Numbered from the stretch's first letter, positions 34,425 through 45,736 are shown. The stretch: 64,000 nucleotides of DNA from SHAN690 sp023262195 (GCA_038142005.1 JAYQJE010000004.1:1-64000), one strand, 5' to 3'. The notes: a model not told the origin generated them from the letters alone. Made by a program: numbers and translations.

Positions 34425-35840
34425 TCACTGGTTTACTCCATTGTCAGAGTTAGACATCAACGATTCTATTTCACTGATGGTCTTTGGGGCAGAACTCGAA
34501 ATCACCCGCGCTGGTCCATCTGTTATCAAAATATCATCTTCAATTCGGACATAAATATTCCACCACTTTGGATCGCATGGCGAACCCTCGGGAATGTAAA
34601 TTCCCGGCTCAACCGTGATTACTTCACCCGGCTGCAATGCATTGTATATTCCTGTATCATGTACATCTAACCCTAAGTAATGACTGGTTCCGTGAATAAA
34701 GTAATCGCCAATATCTGACCACTTTTTGATGATACCATGCTTGATTAAACCTTTACCAATCGTCCGTACAGCTTCTTCATGAGGTGTCCAGAATTTATAA
34801 CCCGGAGTGGCATAACGTATTGCAACCGTTTGGGCGTCCAACACCAAGTGATAAATAATCTTTTGCTCCTCACTGAATACGCCACTGACCGGCACTGTGC
34901 GCGTTACATCTGCCGCGTAGCCCTGATACTGAGCCCCGATATCCATCACAACCATATCTCCAGGAATCAATAGCGAGCTATTGGAGGTGTAGTGCATAAT
35001 ACCTCCGTTTTTCCCCGATGCCACTATGCTTGGAAATGCTTCGCCATCAGCGCCATTTTTTCGAAAAGTGTACGCAATCAATGCCTCTACCTGATATTCA
35101 GTCATACCAGGCTTAATGTTCTTCATGGCTTCTGTATGCGCCATACAAGTGATGTCTATGGCTTGTTCCAGCATCCTTATTTCTTCTTCAGACTTGGTCT
35201 GCCTCACAAATCCGAAGAGGTCCTCGGCTTCATCAATTTTAACGGGCTTCTCAGATTGCAAGGCTTTTCGATTTAGATGTTTGGTCAAACTCATCAAGTC
35301 ACCTGCATCTGTTTTATCGTCACGCTCAATTTGATCAGTTTTATTGCGATAGATATAGTCGATGGAATCTAGTGGAAGGTCGAGTGTTTTGAATTGGTGA
35401 TTTGGAAGCACCATAGAAATTGCGCTTACTTCTTTGGCTCCATCCAACCCCATCATTCTGCCTGACCACTGCTCTTTTTTAGGGTCTTTATCTTCTACAA
35501 ACAACACCTCACTTACCCATTCTCCATTGATCTGCTTCGGGGTTTTGAATATCAAAACCATTGCATTTGGTTCGCGCACTCCCGTGAAATAATAGAAGTC
35601 TGTATCCTGATGGAAGGGATAATCGATGTCATTGGATCGCCTCTTTTGTGGCGCTGAAAACACCGCCACGATCACACTGTCGGGCATCGTATCTCTGAGC
35701 TTTTGCCGGTTGCGAGCAAAAAAATCTGGACCCAATTCTTCATCTAGCTCGGGTAAATTGGCAAAGCTGAAAGACTCGCCTTGGACGTAGCCAAAGAGTG
35801 GCGTAAGCACTAAGAATAGTATCGGCAAGAAACGACTCAT
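34425..35840 (-). CDS. pepP: Exported aminopeptidase P (M24B, Xaa-Pro aminopeptidase)
   Basis: Removes N-terminal residues preceding proline. An AMP_N domain (residues 20-170) precedes the pita-bread catalytic domain. The metal ligands are the two Asp of DIGAQYQGYAADVTRT, His of HGTSHYLGLDVHD, Glu of TVEPGIYIPE and Glu of VRIEDDILIT. ATG 35840 gives a clear signal peptide (MSRFLPILFLVLTPLFGYVQG), so the enzyme is probably periplasmic; the open frame upstream to 35870 is not needed. Length about 471. It lies downstream of pepT on the same strand, with 94 bp between. Confidence 0.92.
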   Translation of the reverse strand: MSRFLPILFLVLTPLFGYVQGESFSFANLPELDEELGPDFFARNRQKLRDTMPDSVIVAVFSAPQKRRSNDIDYPFHQDTDFYYFTGVREPNAMVLIFKTPKQINGEWVSEVLFVEDKDPKKEQWSGRMMGLDGAKEVSAISMVLPNHQFKTLDLPLDSIDYIYRNKTDQIERDDKTDAGDLMSLTKHLNRKALQSEKPVKIDEAEDLFGFVRQTKSEEEIRMLEQAIDITCMAHTEAMKNIKPGMTEYQVEALIAYTFRKNGADGEAFPSIVASGKNGGIMHYTSNSSLLIPGDMVVMDIGAQYQGYAADVTRTVPVSGVFSEEQKIIYHLVLDAQTVAIRYATPGYKFWTPHEEAVRTIGKGLIKHGIIKKWSDIGDYFIHGTSHYLGLDVHDTGIYNALQPGEVITVEPGIYIPEGSPCDPKWWNIYVRIEDDILITDGPARVISSSAPKTISEIESLMSNSDNGVNQ

Positions 35841-35934
35841 GATGCAAAGCAAGCCCAAACGGCAATGCAATCTAGACCATACTCAACCACTTATTGACAA
35901 CACAAGGTGAAAGGCCTAGAAGGCAATGATCGGA

Positions 35935-37179
35935 TCAACTCCTTTCTTCCCAAATAGTTATCAAGTGAATGAGTGTTTCAACTGCCTTATCCATATCTTG
36001 CACACAAGCCCATTCCATTTTACTATGGAAGGCGTGCTCGCCAGCAAAGATGTTTGGGCACGGAAGTCCCATGAAAGAAAGCTTAGAACCATCGGTGCCA
36101 CCTCGGATACTACCTTTTCGCGGCTCGAGCCCGCTTCGCTTTATTGCTTCAATAGCGTACTCAGATATCTTAGGGTTTTTACTGATGACATTCTTCATGT
36201 TGCGGTATTGTTTCTGTACACTGAAGTTGTACTCACAATTTGGAAAACGCTGCAATGCATCCTTCAATAATCCTTCAAGCTTCGTGCTATAAAGTTCAAG
36301 ATCAGCGTCTTCGAAAGATCGAATAATAAATGTAAGCTCCATTTGCTCTACCCCACCATTCATCTCATACGGATGTACAAAACCTTCTCTACCTTCCGTT
36401 GTTTCGGGGGACCAAGAGTCCTTTGGCAGCAAGGCTATAAACTCACTGGCGGCCTTCAGTGCGCTCTCCATCTGATCTTTTGCAAAACCCGGGTGTGTAT
36501 TGACTCCTTTGATTTGTATGGTGACCATGTCGGCCGAAAACGTTTCGTCTTCAAAAGAACCGAGCGCTTCTCCATCCACTGTATATCCGAAATCCGCTCC
36601 GAGCCGTTCTAAATCAACCTTATCTGCACCACGTCCGATTTCTTCGTCTGGGGTAAAAAGTATTTTAATGGGCCCATGTTTCGCATCAGGGTTCGATTGA
36701 AAATAATCCGCCACTTGCATAATCTCAGCAACACCCGCTTTGTTATCAGCCCCAAGCAGCGTGGTACCATCGGCTGTAATGATGTCTTTTCCCAACTTAG
36801 TTTTCAACTCAGGGTGTTCTTGAGGATCAATGATTACTTTACTATTCTTTGGAAGCTGAATTATTCCTCCGTCATAGTTGTGATGAATCACAGGGTTTAC
36901 GTCCTTTCCACTGCTTTCTGGCGAAGTGTCCACATGTGAGCAGAAGCAAATGGCCGGTACCGATTTTGACGTGTTTGATGGAATAGATGCATAGACATAC
37001 CCAAATTCATCCATTGCTGCATCTTGAATACCCATCGCCTTTAGTTCATCTACAAGTAACCGACTTAGATTTTTTTGCTTCTCCGTGGATGGAATGGTTG
37101 AGGAATGCGGATCAGATTGTGTATCAATCTTCGCGTAACGAATGAATCGCTCTACCAGTGTGTTTGGGTTTTTCATCAA
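35935..37179 (-). CDS. pepT: Peptidase T (tripeptide aminopeptidase)
   Basis: M20B zinc aminopeptidase acting on tripeptides in the cytoplasm. Metal and catalytic residues are in CFCSHVDTSPE, LLGADNKAGVAEI, FTPDEEIGRGAD, YTVDGEALG and GEHAFHSKMEW; RGGTDGSKLSFMGLPCPN is also diagnostic. Length 414 is normal. With aminopeptidase P it forms a peptide-scavenging pair, together with the M49 and M4 peptidases and the POT transporter elsewhere in the window. Start ATG 37179 or the next codon. Confidence 0.95.
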   Translation of the reverse strand: MMKNPNTLVERFIRYAKIDTQSDPHSSTIPSTEKQKNLSRLLVDELKAMGIQDAAMDEFGYVYASIPSNTSKSVPAICFCSHVDTSPESSGKDVNPVIHHNYDGGIIQLPKNSKVIIDPQEHPELKTKLGKDIITADGTTLLGADNKAGVAEIMQVADYFQSNPDAKHGPIKILFTPDEEIGRGADKVDLERLGADFGYTVDGEALGSFEDETFSADMVTIQIKGVNTHPGFAKDQMESALKAASEFIALLPKDSWSPETTEGREGFVHPYEMNGGVEQMELTFIIRSFEDADLELYSTKLEGLLKDALQRFPNCEYNFSVQKQYRNMKNVISKNPKISEYAIEAIKRSGLEPRKGSIRGGTDGSKLSFMGLPCPNIFAGEHAFHSKMEWACVQDMDKAVETLIHLITIWEERS

Positions 37180-37217
37180 CAGTTTAATTAACTAATTGGG
37201 TAAATGTTTTGGAGGTA

Positions 37218-40169
37218 TCATCTCAAGCCCACAGGTGTTCCAGACTTTGAAATGGTAATAACGCCATTGAGCACGGTAAGATCTTCGCCATCGGCTCTAT
37301 ATCTCAAGGTCATGGGATAAGACCCTGAAACATGAATGTCACCCGTGGGATTGGCTCCGTTCCATACCGTTCTTGGGTTGTTGCTTCTAAAAACTTGTTT
37401 TCCCCAACGATCGAACACACGCAAATCAAATTCAACCAGATTTGAAAAATCACCTTCCACTTTCCACACATCATTGACGCCATCGCCATTTGGGCTGAAA
37501 CTATTGGGCCAATAAAGCACCGTCTCATGCCCGAACGGCAATCGTTTAACAAGTGTGTCTGTGCATCCATCAATTGAGGTAGCAATCAGTTTTACTGGAT
37601 ATTCATTGAGTTCTTCATAGAATTCATATTGGAGCGTGTCACTCTCACCGATGTATTGATTATGTATATACCAGCCTATTTCCGAAGCATTGATGCTTTG
37701 GTTTTGAAAGTAGAGTAATGGCTTCAGGTTGGTCGGTGCTTCTGGAAAATGATTGAAAGCTGCAGTGGGTTGTTCGAGCACTTGAACTGCGCAAGGAAAA
37801 TTGGTGGTTGCCGAGCATCCAAAATTGGTAAGCAAGTCAACCTGAAGATCATAACAGCCAACTTCGCTGTAGCGATGTTTCAATACAGAGTCAACGGTGC
37901 CAACTCGAATGGTATTTCCATCACCCATGTTCCATTCATAATAATAGCCAGACCTCACATTGCCAACACTGATTTCAGTATTCGCCTCTTCGCAGGCAAT
38001 ATTTGGCTGCACCAATATTTCTGGGAACTCGGTTTCGCCAAGGAATATGGTCACCGTATCCAATCCTGCCGTAGAAAGACAGAGGTCGGTAATGGTGACA
38101 ACATATGACGTGGTTTTCAAGGGTTGCTCAAACTGGATGTTATTTCTGCTGGACGTATGACTCCAAGCGTAGCGATATTCATCTGGCCCATTATAACCAC
38201 CGCTTGCGTTTGCGATAAGGTAGACCGACTCTCCAGCACAAATAGAATCTTCTTCCACCTCAATGTGGGCATTTATGGGTGGATATCCAGCTACTTGCTG
38301 ATACACTGAGTCTATAAAAACTGGCGTACCACAAACGTCAGCCACGGTAACAACGAACCACCTAGATGAATTCGGGCTAATCTCAATTGTTGGCCCAAAA
38401 TCTCCATGACTCCATGCGTAGGCATAGCTACTATCACCACCCGTGCCTTGAACCGTGAATGAAATGGTATCGTATGGGCAAATGGTATCCAATCTTGGCA
38501 TTTCTACTCCCAAAGGAGGCCTAACCTTTATGAGCACTTCACTTGTGTCACCTACACAACCCTTCGAGTCTTCGCTGTAAACAAAATACTGAGTGGTCAC
38601 TTCTGGTGAAACATTAGTTGTTTGTACTTGAGCAATAGTATCACCGCCAATACTGGACTGCATCCAAACGTATGTGTACGGTGGTGTACCGCCAGCACTA
38701 GCAACAGTGAGTGCCGCATTACCGGTGATGCATATCATGGTATCACGATAGGCCGTAGTTTGGATTGAATCAGGAATTCCAATGATTACGAATGTGTCAG
38801 CTTCGCACCCGTGATCGTCTGTAACACTAACCCAGTTGGTATCTGCACAAAGTGTTTGTGCTTGATTACCGATTTCGCCACTAGACCATATGAATTGATA
38901 TGGAGTAGTTCCGCCAGAAGCAGTGGCTTGTGCTTCTCCATCACACATAGACCCATCAGGGCATGATGTATTCCCTGCAGTTCCTGGCAACGCAACTAAT
39001 TTATCTGGTTGATCAACTGTCCAATCAAATTCCTTGGTACAGAGGTAAGTTTCTGATGTGGTTAACGTATCTGTTACGGTGAGTTTATAGACCCCCGGAC
39101 ATACTGAATTCAAATCCTCTGTGACGGCTGCATTATTCCATAAAAACCCATAGGCACCATTACCTCCCGTCATCGTCACATCGATACTTCCATCGCAATC
39201 ACCTTTGCACAACGGGTCTACAATGCTCGCTGTTGCCTCAAAGCCTGGATCTAAAATTGAGACTGTGACTGTGTCATAGGTAGAATCGCAATCGTTGCTA
39301 ATCGTGACATAATATGTGGTAGTAGTGGTTGGTGTTGCTACAGGCTTATTTGAGGTGGGTGAACTCAAAGTAGCGGCTGGCGACCAAATATAGGTGAGCG
39401 TAGAAGGACCAGCTAATAAATGCACGGTATCTCCTTGACAAATGCTATCGTCTTCTAATTCGATTACCAAACTATCAATGGAAGAGGTAAAACAGAACTG
39501 CTGAAGGTTATTTGCCCCGCCTGTAGTGCCCACAAACCCCCAATGTACCATTGAATCTCCTTGAAAAACAGAATCGATCAGGTCACCCACATATTGTAAT
39601 CTGTAGTCACAATCAAAATATACTTCAAGCTCAGTGGTGGCAGGATCCCAACGAACATTGAACGTGTGGTAATTACCATCTTCAACATTGGCTGCGGTAG
39701 AAGATGCCTGAATTGGGCCTGCGAGAGACGTGGCTAAATTATGATTGACAGAACCATTCTTGAAGATTCCAATATGATCCGCTGCAATGTCACCAAAGCC
39801 ACCGTTGAACCAAGTGTCCACCTCAATTCCAATTGAGGTGGTAAACCCTGCACCATTATATCCCAGCGCTCCTCCTCCAGTGCCTATAAATGGAGCGCTG
39901 AGCGATGGCCTCAGAACGAATACAATACCATCCGCTCCCCCATTATTCGACCCAAGATTAACATCAAAAATGAAATCGAATGGTTCGTTTAAGTTGAGTG
40001 CTGCATTTTCATAAACGTATCCCGCTTGGCTATTCAAAGCTGGCGTCAACGTGTAGCAGCCGCCACCATTTGCTGAGGCACTTCCACCAATGGTAAATTG
40101 CGCGTGCACTTCCTGTGAAAGGAACACTAAAAGAAGTAAGCAGCTATATATGCGACAAAAAGGCATCAA
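37218..40169 (-). CDS. L-type lectin-domain surface protein with CHU_C sorting domain
   Basis: A 983-residue exported protein. Signal peptide (ends EVHAQ), then a legume-lectin-like domain to about residue 235 (FDFIFDVNLG, GIEVDTWFNGG, HTFNVRWD, VHWGFVGTTGG). It is followed by repeated immunoglobulin-like modules containing YxWSx-type cores (FIWSSGEIGN, YAWSHGDFGP, YAWSHTSSRN), a PKD module (YEWNMGDGN) and a gliding-motility-associated C-terminal domain with WPNSFSPNGDGVNDVWKV and FDRWGKQVF. The last marks type B T9SS cargo. Likely a carbohydrate-binding adhesin. It is 38 bp upstream of pepT but probably independent. Confidence 0.9.
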   Translation of the reverse strand: MMPFCRIYSCLLLLVFLSQEVHAQFTIGGSASANGGGCYTLTPALNSQAGYVYENAALNLNEPFDFIFDVNLGSNNGGADGIVFVLRPSLSAPFIGTGGGALGYNGAGFTTSIGIEVDTWFNGGFGDIAADHIGIFKNGSVNHNLATSLAGPIQASSTAANVEDGNYHTFNVRWDPATTELEVYFDCDYRLQYVGDLIDSVFQGDSMVHWGFVGTTGGANNLQQFCFTSSIDSLVIELEDDSICQGDTVHLLAGPSTLTYIWSPAATLSSPTSNKPVATPTTTTTYYVTISNDCDSTYDTVTVSILDPGFEATASIVDPLCKGDCDGSIDVTMTGGNGAYGFLWNNAAVTEDLNSVCPGVYKLTVTDTLTTSETYLCTKEFDWTVDQPDKLVALPGTAGNTSCPDGSMCDGEAQATASGGTTPYQFIWSSGEIGNQAQTLCADTNWVSVTDDHGCEADTFVIIGIPDSIQTTAYRDTMICITGNAALTVASAGGTPPYTYVWMQSSIGGDTIAQVQTTNVSPEVTTQYFVYSEDSKGCVGDTSEVLIKVRPPLGVEMPRLDTICPYDTISFTVQGTGGDSSYAYAWSHGDFGPTIEISPNSSRWFVVTVADVCGTPVFIDSVYQQVAGYPPINAHIEVEEDSICAGESVYLIANASGGYNGPDEYRYAWSHTSSRNNIQFEQPLKTTSYVVTITDLCLSTAGLDTVTIFLGETEFPEILVQPNIACEEANTEISVGNVRSGYYYEWNMGDGNTIRVGTVDSVLKHRYSEVGCYDLQVDLLTNFGCSATTNFPCAVQVLEQPTAAFNHFPEAPTNLKPLLYFQNQSINASEIGWYIHNQYIGESDTLQYEFYEELNEYPVKLIATSIDGCTDTLVKRLPFGHETVLYWPNSFSPNGDGVNDVWKVEGDFSNLVEFDLRVFDRWGKQVFRSNNPRTVWNGANPTGDIHVSGSYPMTLRYRADGEDLTVLNGVITISKSGTPVGLR

Positions 40170-40248
40170 AGTTCAAAGATATAAAGTGCTTACACTAATC
40201 GCACATCAATTAAATGAGCAGCCCAATCATATTAATTGGTCATTCATC

Positions 40249-40758
40249 TCACGTTGAAACCAGCGTTTTACCCATATATAAGTGACCTTTTGCCGAAGAC
40301 TCAAATTGTGCCAAACGTTCAAACAAGCCCCAAACGAAAAACCCTTTTTGCTCGAGCAGCTTTCGGCTGGGGATATTATCATCAAGCATAATGGCCACCA
40401 AATGTGTCACCCCTGTTTGAATGGCATGATTCTCTAACCAATCAATCATCCTCGAGCCAACACGCTTTCTATGATGGTCGGCTGCAATATAGTAAGAGAT
40501 TTCTCTTACGCTTTTGAACGCCTCCCGGCCTCCACGATAGGCTGAAAGGCAACCCCAACCAACTATTTCTCCCTTTTTTTCGCAAACAAGCAGATAGTGT
40601 GACTCTTGACGAAGTCTCTTAAACCAATTGCTTCCCTCGATCAGATCAAACTGATGATGATAAGCGTTGCGTGCATTGCCGATAGCCTCATTCATGATGG
40701 CTACGATGCCAGACTCATCATCATAAAACGCGGGTCGAAACGTGTAGTCGCTGTTCAT
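40249..40758 (-). CDS. GNAT acetyltransferase, phosphinothricin-acetyltransferase-like
   Basis: A 169-residue N-acetyltransferase. ATG 40758 begins MNSDYTFRPAF; the acetyl-CoA site is in YYIAADHHRKRVGSRMIDWL (Q/R-x-x-G-x-G/S pattern) followed by LVAIMLDDNIPSRKLLEQKGF, typical of the PAT/YwnH group. The natural substrate is unknown; such enzymes acetylate methionine sulfone or sulfoximine, so amino-acid detoxification is possible. Longer in-frame starts up to 40863 would overlap the divergent transporter gene and add an unlikely hydrophobic leader. Confidence 0.85.
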   Translation of the reverse strand: MNSDYTFRPAFYDDESGIVAIMNEAIGNARNAYHHQFDLIEGSNWFKRLRQESHYLLVCEKKGEIVGWGCLSAYRGGREAFKSVREISYYIAADHHRKRVGSRMIDWLENHAIQTGVTHLVAIMLDDNIPSRKLLEQKGFFVWGLFERLAQFESSAKGHLYMGKTLVST

Positions 40759-40836
40759 ACTAGGTGTAGGACTTGCAATAAATATGGCAATTGAAATTAG
40801 AGTAAGTATTTTGCCCCACGAAATAATCAATAACCT

Positions 40837-42169
40837 ATGAGTTCTAAAACCATTTTCGGCCACCCAACAGGTTTGTTCATATTATTCTTTACTGAGTTAT
40901 GGGAGCGATTTAGTTTCTACGGAATGCGTGCCATACTGGTGCTCTATCTAACGGCAGACACCCTCGGAGATAATCCAGGATTGGGCTGGACCAATGCTGA
41001 AGCACTAGAGCTATATGGATGGTACGGAATGATGGTTTATGTTATGAGTATACCCGGAGGCTTATTGGCCGATCGATGGCTCGGACAAAAAAATCTGTGC
41101 TGCTCGGTGGCGTGCTAATCATTCTGGGGCAGTTTACTTTAGCCATAGAATCCATCACTGCTTTTTACACAGGTTTGGCACTAATTATATCTGGAGTTGG
41201 GGCACTCAAACCCAACATCAGCACCATGGTGGGTGGCCTTTATAAAAAGGAGATGCACGCAGGGACGCTGGGTTTACGATCTTTTATATTGGGATCAATA
41301 TTGGGGCATTTTCGGCTCCATTGCTCGTGGGTTACTATGGTGAAATCGTAGATTGGCAACTCGGATTTAGTTTGGCTGGATTCGGAATGATTCTGGGCCA
41401 AATCGTTTATGTATTTGGTCGCAAGCATTTGACAGGCATTGGAGAAGCCTACTCAAGCTCTGAGGAGAATACAGAGATGATGAAAAAGCCTTTGACTCAA
41501 ATTGAAAAAGACAGGATGATTGTACTGGGCCTTTCCTTTTTAATCATGATTGTTTTTTGGGGTGCTTATGAGCAAGCGGGAGGTTTCATGAATTTATACG
41601 CCAAGCAAACGGTAGACCGAGTTGTATTCGGATATGAGATTCCTGCAAGCTTTTTGCAATCGTTGCATGCCTTCTATGTGATCATTCTCGGGATTCCCAT
41701 GGCTGGTTTCTGGTTGATGTGGAAACGCAGAGGAAAAGAATCATCGGCCATTTTTAAAATGGCGATTGGCACCATTGTCATGGGGTTTGGGTTTATGGCA
41801 TTGGTTGGCGCAGCCTATGAGGTCAGCGTGTTGGCGCTCGAGAAAGCCAGTCTGTATTGGCTACTTCTATCCTACTTGCTACATGTGGTTGGAGAATTGA
41901 GCAGTTCACCGGTGGCGCTGTCATTTATCACAAAGCTGGCTCCAATGAAATATGCGAGCTTCATGATGGGAGCATACTTCGCAGTAACTGGATTGGGCAA
42001 CAAGGTTGCCGGCTTGGTCGGTGAAGCGGCAGAAAAAGCAGGAGCGCTGGAGGTTTTTACCTATGTGACAATATTCTGTTTGGCATTCGGACTACTACTA
42101 CTTGTGTTTGTTAAAAAACTGAAGGCATTGTCTCACGGTGCTGAAGACGAGTCCGTGCTAGAAAACTAG
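40837..42169 (+). CDS. POT family proton-dependent peptide transporter (two frameshifts)
   Basis: Inner-membrane oligopeptide:H+ symporter with the start region HPTGLFILFFTELWERFSFYGMRA, the POT signature, and about 12 expected helices. Two frame breaks split it: an A7 run at 41087-41093 (A8 expected, giving GQKKSVLLGGVLI) and one near 41261-41265, after which GFTIFYIGINIGAFSAPLLVG resumes. Repaired, it is about 444 residues, slightly short for the family. Both breaks look like sequencing errors. It would import the di- and tripeptides released by the peptidases encoded nearby. LysE-type exporter gene follows after 5 bp. Confidence 0.9.
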
Positions 42170-42174
42170 AAAAA

Positions 42175-42798
42175 GTGGAGACAACCATGCTTCTTGGGTT
42201 TGCCGCTGCTTCGCTCACCCTCGCCATGATGCCAGGTCCCGATAACATTTATGTTTTAACAGAGAGCATTTCTAAAGGTTGGCGACAGGGAGTAGCCATC
42301 ACTACGGGATTAATCAGCGGTGTGATCATTCACACAACGCTGGTAGCCACAGGGTTTTCATTAATCGTATTTCAATATGAATGGGCTTTTATAGCCTTGA
42401 AACTTGCTGGAACTATATATCTACTCTACATGGTTTACGGTGCTATCAGAGAAAAACCCATAGCTCTTGAAGCATTTGAACTCGGGGAGCGTCAACCTTT
42501 TTCACCTCTATTCTGGAAAGGGTTTCTGATGAACGTACTCAATCCGAAAGTTACCCTCTTTTTTATGGTGCTATTACCTCAATTTGTAACGCCCAACGGT
42601 TGGTCTCCAATGTTGCAAATGATGGTGCTTGGCGGCATTTTTATGATTGTTTCCTTCCCAGTTTTTTCAGGCATTGCGCTATTGGCAGGCAAACTATCGG
42701 CATTGGTGAAGTCACCCAAATTCTGGGCAGTCACGAAGTGGTTGAAGGTAACTGTACTTCTAATTCTGGCGGCATTGATGATTATGGCTCATCAATAA
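42175..42798 (+). CDS. LysE/RhtB family amino-acid exporter
   Basis: A 207-residue inner-membrane protein with the family signature MMPGPDNIYVLTESISKGWRQG, followed by five or six hydrophobic helices and FLMNVLNPKVTLFFM. It exports amino acids or small related molecules. Start is GTG 42175, 5 bp after the POT gene, or ATG 42187. Pairing of peptide import with amino-acid export makes sense as overflow control; the genes are probably one operon. Confidence 0.92.
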   Translation: METTMLLGFAAASLTLAMMPGPDNIYVLTESISKGWRQGVAITTGLISGVIIHTTLVATGFSLIVFQYEWAFIALKLAGTIYLLYMVYGAIREKPIALEAFELGERQPFSPLFWKGFLMNVLNPKVTLFFMVLLPQFVTPNGWSPMLQMMVLGGIFMIVSFPVFSGIALLAGKLSALVKSPKFWAVTKWLKVTVLLILAALMIMAHQ

Positions 42799-42839
42799 AG
42801 CGTATATGCAATCCATAAAGATTTTAGACCCGATTTCGT

Positions 42840-43536
42840 TTAAATAAAAAACGCCAGTACAAATATTAGATATAGCACAACTATAATGGACATGAGTACG
42901 CTGAGTCCGAGACCAATACCATTAAGCACTAAGCCTATTATGCCCAAGGTTTCTTCCCCTCCGTCTCTGGCTCTTTTTCCAAATACCAATCCAGCAATAG
43001 ATGCGGCAATATTGATTATTGGCAAACCAAGAAGTATCATGAGAACGAGTCCACCTATTACTATGGATACTATACCTGCTGTCTTTGGATCATCGAGTCC
43101 AGCGCTCTTTGTAAGTGTTTTTTGTCTGATTTGGCTCGCAACTTCAGATTGGTGATGTCTCGTAAACACTGATGGTGCAATCATTTTTTCGACCCTGGAA
43201 GTCTCTCGATCCTGAATCTGCATCCTTTCATCGTTGGTGGTATCTAGTTTTACCTCGTCAGACTGTACTTCCACAGACTTATACCACCATTTATTATCCT
43301 TATTAGAGATTTGCTCAGCTTTTTCAAGCTTTTTGGTCCAATCCATCGCTCATTCTCCACTTCACCAAACTCTTGCACAGGCTTAGTATCAGCACTCCTC
43401 TTCCAAGCTAGATCGGCATGCAATCCTTTTCGGTACTTTCTTTTTGAAACAACCCATCATGTGCAACATCATTGGATGTACTGCATGACTGGAAGATGAA
43501 TGCACAGGCAAATAGAAGCAACAGGGTGTAACGCAT
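42840..43536 (-). CDS. Lipoprotein with C-terminal DUF4190-like membrane region (two frameshifts)
   Basis: ATG 43536 begins a lipoprotein signal peptide (lipobox FQSC). The frame breaks at T5 43441-43445 (A5 coding, A6 expected); repair yields LFQKRKYRKGLHADLAWKR, a motif common near the N terminus of Bacteroidota membrane and lipoproteins. A second shift near 43350 leads to MDWTKKLEKAEQI, then a charged linker and two long hydrophobic helices (TAGIVSIVIGGLVLMILL and ILGLV-type segment to the end), similar to DUF4190. Repaired length is about 232 residues. Function unknown. Confidence 0.6.
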
Positions 43537-43565
43537 GGAATTTTATTTGAAACAATAATAAATGA

Positions 43566-43600
43566 AAAAGCCCCAACCGAAAGTTCAGTTGAGGCTTTAA
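43566..43600 (-). terminator. Terminator of htpG
   Basis: AAAGCC-CCAAC (43567-43577) pairs with GTTG-AGGCTTT (43588-43598), and on the minus strand the stem is followed by TTTTTCATT. It lies 18 bp after the htpG stop. Confidence 0.8.
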
Positions 43601-43617
43601 GACATCTACATTATGAT

Positions 43618-45508
43618 TTAAATGAGCTCTACACTGCGCTGCACAAAATGTGTAAGTTTTTCGCCTTTCAGTAAGCCTTTGCTCAACAAGGCCAAATCGG
43701 TGGCATGACCTATCATCTCCGATTGTTTCTTTTCATCACTCTCCATCAGTAATTTAGAAATCATCGGGTGATTACTATTCACTACCAAATTGTATGATTC
43801 TGGCATGTTGCTCATTCCCATCATACCACCACCAATCTCTGCCTGCTCTTTCATTCTGCGCATAAACTCACTTTGTGTGATCATCATCGGGAGCTCATCT
43901 TCGCTGAGGCTCTCATACTGTACGGTAAACTTATCCTTATCCACTACCTTTTGAATCAATGGTGTAAGCGTATTCTTTTGATCTTCGGTGAGATTACTTT
44001 CAGTTGCATTTTCCTTTGGAATGAGCTTATCCAACGCATCAGCATCTACACGCTTGAAGTTGGTCTTCTCCATTTTCATTTCAAAATGCTGAAGTAAGTG
44101 AGCTGTAAGCGGAGTATTCATCTCCAAAACATCATAACCTCGCTTTTTCGCACTGGCAATGGTTCCGTGATCAGTCTCTGGATTGTTGGTGTAGAGAATC
44201 ACAAGATTGCCGTCCTTATCTGTTTGTGTTTCCTTAACCTTCTCTTTGAATTCGTCAAACGTGCTGAATTCATTCTCGGTATTCTTTAAGAGATATACTG
44301 GATGGATTCGATCGTAGAATTTCTCATCGGTCAATAAACCATAGTCCATGAACACTTGCATGTCTGGCCACTTTTCTTCGAAATCTTTGCGATCTGCCTT
44401 GAACATTTCTGCCAATTTATCTGCCACCTTTTTTGTGATATGGCTGCTGATCTTCTTGACATTACTATCGCTCTGCAAATAACTACGACTCACATTTAGT
44501 GGAATATCTGGGGAATCAATCACACCATGAAGGAGTGTGAGGAATTCAGGCACCACATTTTCAACCGAGTCCGTGATAAATACTTGGTTGCTGTAAAGCT
44601 GAATCTTGTTTTTCTGAAGTTCAACCTTGTGCTTGGCTAATTTTGGAAAGTATAAAACGCCCGTAAGGTTAAACGGATAGTCTACGTTGATATGTATATT
44701 GAACAACGGTTCTTCAAACGTCATAGGGTACAACTCCCTATAAAAACCTGAATAATCTTCTGCCGTAAGATCAGAGGGAGACTTCTTCCAAATAGGATTA
44801 GGATTGTTGATGATGTTATCTACTTCAACCGACTCCTTCTTTAGATTACCATCATCATCCTTTTCTCCCGTTGGACTATCAATATATTCTGTTTTGGTTC
44901 CAAACTGTATCTCTACAGGTAGAAATTTGCAGTACTTATTCAGAATCTCAGATATCCTACCTTCTTCGAGGAATTCTTTTGACTCTCCATCGATGTGCAG
45001 GATGATTTCCGTACCGCGATCGGTCTTTTTTGACTTCGTTACCGAAAACTCTGGACTGCCGTCACACGCCCATTTCACTGCATCTTCATCCCGCCAAGTC
45101 TTCGTGTGGACTTCAACCTTTTTTGACACCATGAATGCGCTATAAAAACCTAAGCCGAAGTGTCCAATGATACCGTCTTCTTCCACTTTGCCTTCATACT
45201 CCTTCAGAAATTCTGAAGCGCCTGAAAATGCGACTTGGTTGAGGTACTTCTCTACTTCTGCTTTACTCATCCCAACGCCACGATCTATAATGTGTAGGGT
45301 TCCTTTCTTCTCATCGACCTTAATATCGATGGTCGTTTTTCCTATTTCACCTGTAAATTCCCCTAGCCTCCCAAGCGTTTTGAGCTTGGTAGTAGCATCA
45401 ACCGCGTTTGACACCAATTCTCTCAAAAAGATCTCGTGATCTGAATAGAGAAACTTCTTGATTATTGGGAAGATATTTTCTGCTTGAACATTAATTGTTC
45501 CCCTTCAT
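43618..45508 (-). CDS. htpG: Molecular chaperone HtpG (Hsp90) (one frameshift at the N terminus)
   Basis: ATP-dependent cytoplasmic chaperone. The GHKL ATPase domain shows LRELVSNAVDA, DRGVGMSKAEV, GHFGLGFYSAFMV; the middle domain has LTGVLYFPKL and SRSYLQSD. The true N terminus starts at ATG 45508 and reads KGTINVQAENIFPIIKKFLY; the C4 run at 45500-45503 (G4 in the coding strand, G3 expected) shifts the frame after three codons. Repaired length is about 630 residues, normal for HtpG. The error is clearly technical, given the conservation. A terminator follows the gene. Confidence 0.97.
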
Positions 45509-45736
45509 AGCATTCCAAATTTTATTTTGCTTTTATTTCCTAAATTCTTTGTTCGTAGATGAAAATTATATGTTCATCGGTTCGCTGTCAAGACAAAGTA
45601 TGTGCCAGCCAAAATTTGCTGTCAAATTGTCAAGTCTTTATTTCAAGAATTTTGAAAAGCTGTTCGATCAGGACAGCCAATCCAACCAAATCGTGACTTA
45701 CTGGTTACTATATTCGTCCAACCAACAACAGAATTT